DNA of 64,000 nucleotides. Source: Plecoglossus altivelis (lineage: Eukaryota; Chordata; Actinopteri; Osmeriformes; Plecoglossidae). The notes below the pieces were generated by a model. It had not been told where the DNA came from. It did not search any database and was given only the letters and a program-made list of their open reading frames with translations. Shown piece after piece: positions 60,491-64,000 of this stretch (positions within the stretch are counted from its first letter, which is position 1; the number at the start of each line of letters is the position of its first letter). The DNA lies in contig BROE01000020.1 in NCBI GenBank assembly GCA_036571765.1, positions 1,692,537-1,756,536 on the forward strand, written 5' to 3'. Position numbers and translations under genes: made by a program.

Positions 60491-63400
60491 TGAATGTGTA
60501 TATATATTTTCTCTATGCTGTATGGTCATGAATCATTCTCACATTTGACTGTGATCAAAACTAAGCACTTGTGTCCACTCAACAGGACACAAAATGAACT
60601 CACCAGCATAACAGTTGTTGTAGTGGGGCCCGATTTACCTGACGTAACCCTTGTTTGTGTGTCTTGGTTGACCACACCATGAAACCCCACTCTAGACGTT
60701 ATATCAACATCTTGACAATCACCATAACAATGAAGCGATTCATGAAAATGACTCAAACCGGTTTTATCACATAACTGTCAGTCGAGGGTGGACTTCTTAA
60801 CATCACGTACATCCCTGACAACCCTCCCAATTCCCCAAATTCCCAAATGAACATGAATGCCAAGGAACTGAGGTAAAATACTTGTCCTCATTCTAAACCT
60901 GTATTACCTGCCAATGCCTCAATTGAATGCACACAACTTTAGATTTATGACCACTTAGTTTGCATGATATTAATTTTGATCAAAGGCAGACACAATGTTT
61001 GACGTACAGTATACTAGGGAGACAGGCAGGCCATTGTTGCAGTTCATGTTCCACATGTAAAAGTTGCTGACTCATTCAACATAAGGAGACAGTCAAAATG
61101 TCATCATGTACAGGAGAGGGGGGAATGTAAAGAGGAAAAGGGGGTAGTTAAAGGATCCTTGAAACACTAACTTGGAGTAAGTATGATTTTGGATGCTGTA
61201 AACTGGTTTGGGGGGTGGGGGTGGGTTTGACATGAAACTTACATGTGTTCTGTGGTCTGTGTTACTCCACCCCTCTGCACTTCCCCTCCTTCTCCTGGTT
61301 CATGTTGTGGTGCATTCTAACGTCTTTGGATGCTTCCTTGTCTGGACTGTGCCACTACACTTAATGTGGGGGGTTTAGTGGGTGAAGAAAAAAGGGAAAT
61401 CAATATACCTGCTCACCCAACTACTCATCCACCTACCTTCCTACCACATTTCTGGGACACAAGTTGTATTGTGTAGAGTCCAACACATCTGGTAAAATAA
61501 ACAGTAGGAGACACGTTGCAACATATCATGGTTCTCAGTCAATAATAAGCACCCAGAAAACTCCAAGGTCAGTAATCGATGAGAAATAGAGTAGAGTCTA
61601 ACAAGTGAGCCAATGAGAATTGGCTGAATAATTCTTTGTCTGCAGTTTGAAGAAGGTAATATGTCAACATGGATTTTGTTACATGTAGAATCATATCTTT
61701 GATAAAAAAAACAAATGTATATGTCTATGTGTATACCATGGAAGTTGGTGCCAGTACGTCTGTATCAATTCCTAGAATTGCCCAGACCCCTTTAACTATA
61801 CCAATTTTCTGTTTGTGAGAAAATTATCAAACAATGGCCAGCTGTACCACAAAATTCTGTCCACCGTTTTTTTCATCTGATGAAAAGCAACCTAATCCCC
61901 ACAAACAGTTATGTATTCAATTTACAGTTAAAGAGTTACATGTATGTCTATAGTTCCTGATTAAGATATCTACTTGATTTAGGGAGAAAAAAACTGTGTT
62001 AATGTCCTCAAACTATGCTTTTAAGCATAGCATTGAATGATACGCCTCTTCATATCTGTTTTGCTAACTGCATTATTATGTAACTCAGGTATTGTTTCCC
62101 ATGCTGAAGTCAGCCAAAGACTTCAGATAAGATAAGTGCTAAGGTGGGATAAGGGTCATAATATCAAATATTAACTGATGCCGTACCCATTATTCTGTTT
62201 TTAACACTAGAGTTAAAATTTCAGTCATTTAAACTGTTAAAACCTGTGAATATTTAGAATTGTATACAGTGCAGACAAAACATAATGGCCATTTCACAAA
62301 TAATATTTATTTGAATTATAGTATTTTAATAAAACAAGGAATGAAAGCTAAATAAAGCAGAACAGTTGTCTGTTGAAAATGACATATGTAGTTACAGAAA
62401 ATAACTTGTACAAATTTCTGTGCTGTCTTCTCAGAAATGTGCCTACATTTATTTTCCAAAACAAACTTTGTTATATGCTGTCTTAATGTTTATAAAAATT
62501 GCTTTGTTGTGGATTTAATTCTCGCATGAGTATCTGGAATAGTTAACTTTTCTGTTTCTCAGAATATTTTTCAGTTTTTTTTACCCCAGGTCACCCACTT
62601 CTAGTTGGTCATGGTGAAGGGGTTGTGATATCCCCTTATGATTGGGTTGGGGAATCAGAAATTCGCTGTTATGCAATAGAGATGATCTTGCCAAAGTGGT
62701 GGCAAAAGAGACAATAATGATTGCACAACAGAGCGTCAACTGTACACTGATTTTAGCACATTGTGAAACTTTGATTTGCCGCAAGCTGTCCTCGAGCAGC
62801 AGATTTCTCAAGTGTGAATGTGATTGCATGTTTTTGTGTGTGTGTGTGTTACAAATACGTTTTTTGATATTCTTGATCAGATTCAGTGTACCTTTCACTG
62901 GTTCTTGAAACGTTAACGGTTGAAACGGTTCTGGAAATTAACACTTTCATAACAAAAAAATCTAGATTGCAATCATGGGGTCCTTTGTACATCTGTAGGG
63001 TTGTTTTTTTCGTTTATTTTACATTTTTATTAATTAAATGATTACATGCTGACCAAATTCCTACAGAAGGAGTTGCCCTGAAATTGTCATTTCAACTTGC
63101 ACATTTTTGTATAAACTATTAATAAAATGTAATAATATCTTCACCACGTGAAAGGGTACATCATAATATGTATTAAAAACTACAAACAGTGAGGTTTGAA
63201 CAATATTTCCAATTGTTTGTAATTGCTCAAAATGTGTCTCACATATTCGTCAACACCATCAGAAAAGCAATAAAAATCAGGCTGCTACAAGGTTAACTAC
63301 ATGTACATTCCTGATGCCCCCACTTTCAAACCTTCAGCTCTACTCCATGCTCCAACCATGACACGACCATGACATGTCAACACCGTCTCTTCTGTATAAA

Positions 63401-64000
63401 AAATATTAGATAGTAACATAAATGAAGGAGTCAGACCTTTTAAAGAAGGTCTTGAGTAGCTAGCAACAAAGGGGAAACAAGATGGAAATACGTCATAATG
63501 GAAAGATGGAAGAAGAGGGTGGAGGAAGGTAAGCCAAAACATATCAATGACTTGAATGAAAGGGAAAAGAAAGGTCAGAGAAGGTCTTTGAAACGTAGAA
63601 AAGTATCAAGTGCAAGGGTTTAGACCACCCAGAAACCTCCCCAGAGAGTCCAGTGGCTATACACAAGCCTGGAGGAGCTTGGAGGAGGCAGGCTATAGCA
63701 GGAGAAAGGGAGAGAGAGACAACAAGAGCAAGTCACTTTTGTGAGATGAAAGCTTTCAGAAATGAACTTCAGGAGGTAACAAAGGTACCCATGCAAAAGA
63801 GGAAAGGTCTTTTGGCAATGTTGATTGAGGAAATGGAACTGGAGGAAAGTGAGCATGAGCCAATGGATCAAGAACCACTGACCAAGAGTGGTCATAACGG
63901 GACTTTGACAGATCTATCTGCTGATGTAGTCCACTGCTGAGATTGGCTTGCGGTCATTCATAACCAGAACTGGTGCTTAGCTAGGCTGTCACTGAGCAGA
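60491..64000. other. Gene-free right flank
   Basis: No recognised gene or element. A 95-codon plus-strand frame at 63653-63940 is acidic (ELQEVTK, IEEMELEESEHEPMDQEPL) and overlaps a 91-codon minus frame. It has no family match I can name and no clear splice context. Frames at 62581-62908 are similar. Confidence 0.5.

Noticed and set aside
63620..63940. Overlapping plus (95 codon) and minus (91 codon) frames
   Set aside because: The plus frame is acidic and superficially gene-like, but there is no family match, no splice context and an equally long opposing frame.

Overview
This window is vertebrate nuclear DNA, almost certainly from a teleost fish. The genes are split by GT-AG introns, the four recognisable genes are vertebrate-specific families, and the introns and spacers carry typical fish interspersed repeats (Tc1/mariner, hAT, KDZ/Zisupton-like, an LTR end, a tRNA-derived SINE, foldback elements, many microsatellites). 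I cannot name the species.

Layout. 786-20211 (+): the 3' part of a copine gene (C2B end, vWA domain and C-terminus; best fit CPNE9), entering from the left edge, with a long 3' UTR to about 23.6 kb. 24474-31712 (+): a complete ten-exon zxdc gene with ten C2H2 fingers and a long fish N-terminus. 33177-39949 (-): a complete cfap100/ccdc37 gene with 14 coding exons, a coiled-coil protein of motile cilia, tail-to-tail with zxdc. An upstream non-coding exon lies near 40194-40300, with an RFX X-box-like site beside it. About 40.3-53.8 kb is a gene-poor spacer with transposon fossils (43.2-45.2 kb), an unassigned minus-strand terminal-exon candidate (45.3-45.6 kb) and a foldback element (50.5 kb). 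53859-58929 (+): klf15, with two coding exons split inside the second zinc finger, then a 3' UTR and apparently gene-free sequence to the right edge.

The genes do not form a pathway. ZXDC and KLF15 are nuclear transcription factors, CFAP100 is an axonemal factor, and the copine is a Ca2+-dependent membrane-binding protein. The order zxdc, cfap100, klf15 matches, as I recall it, human 3q21; a copine next to them is unlike the human arrangement and may reflect fish linkage.

The points most worth a second look are: a copine exon whose 5' splice site reads CC instead of GT and runs into an in-frame stop; a KDZ/Zisupton-type transposase fossil; an LTR end with a putative primer-binding site and a splice donor; an orphan terminal exon with its own poly(A) signal; and a palindromic X-box at the cfap100 promoter. 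I see no CRISPR array, rRNA gene or functional tRNA gene, and no convincing evidence of a new multi-gene system.
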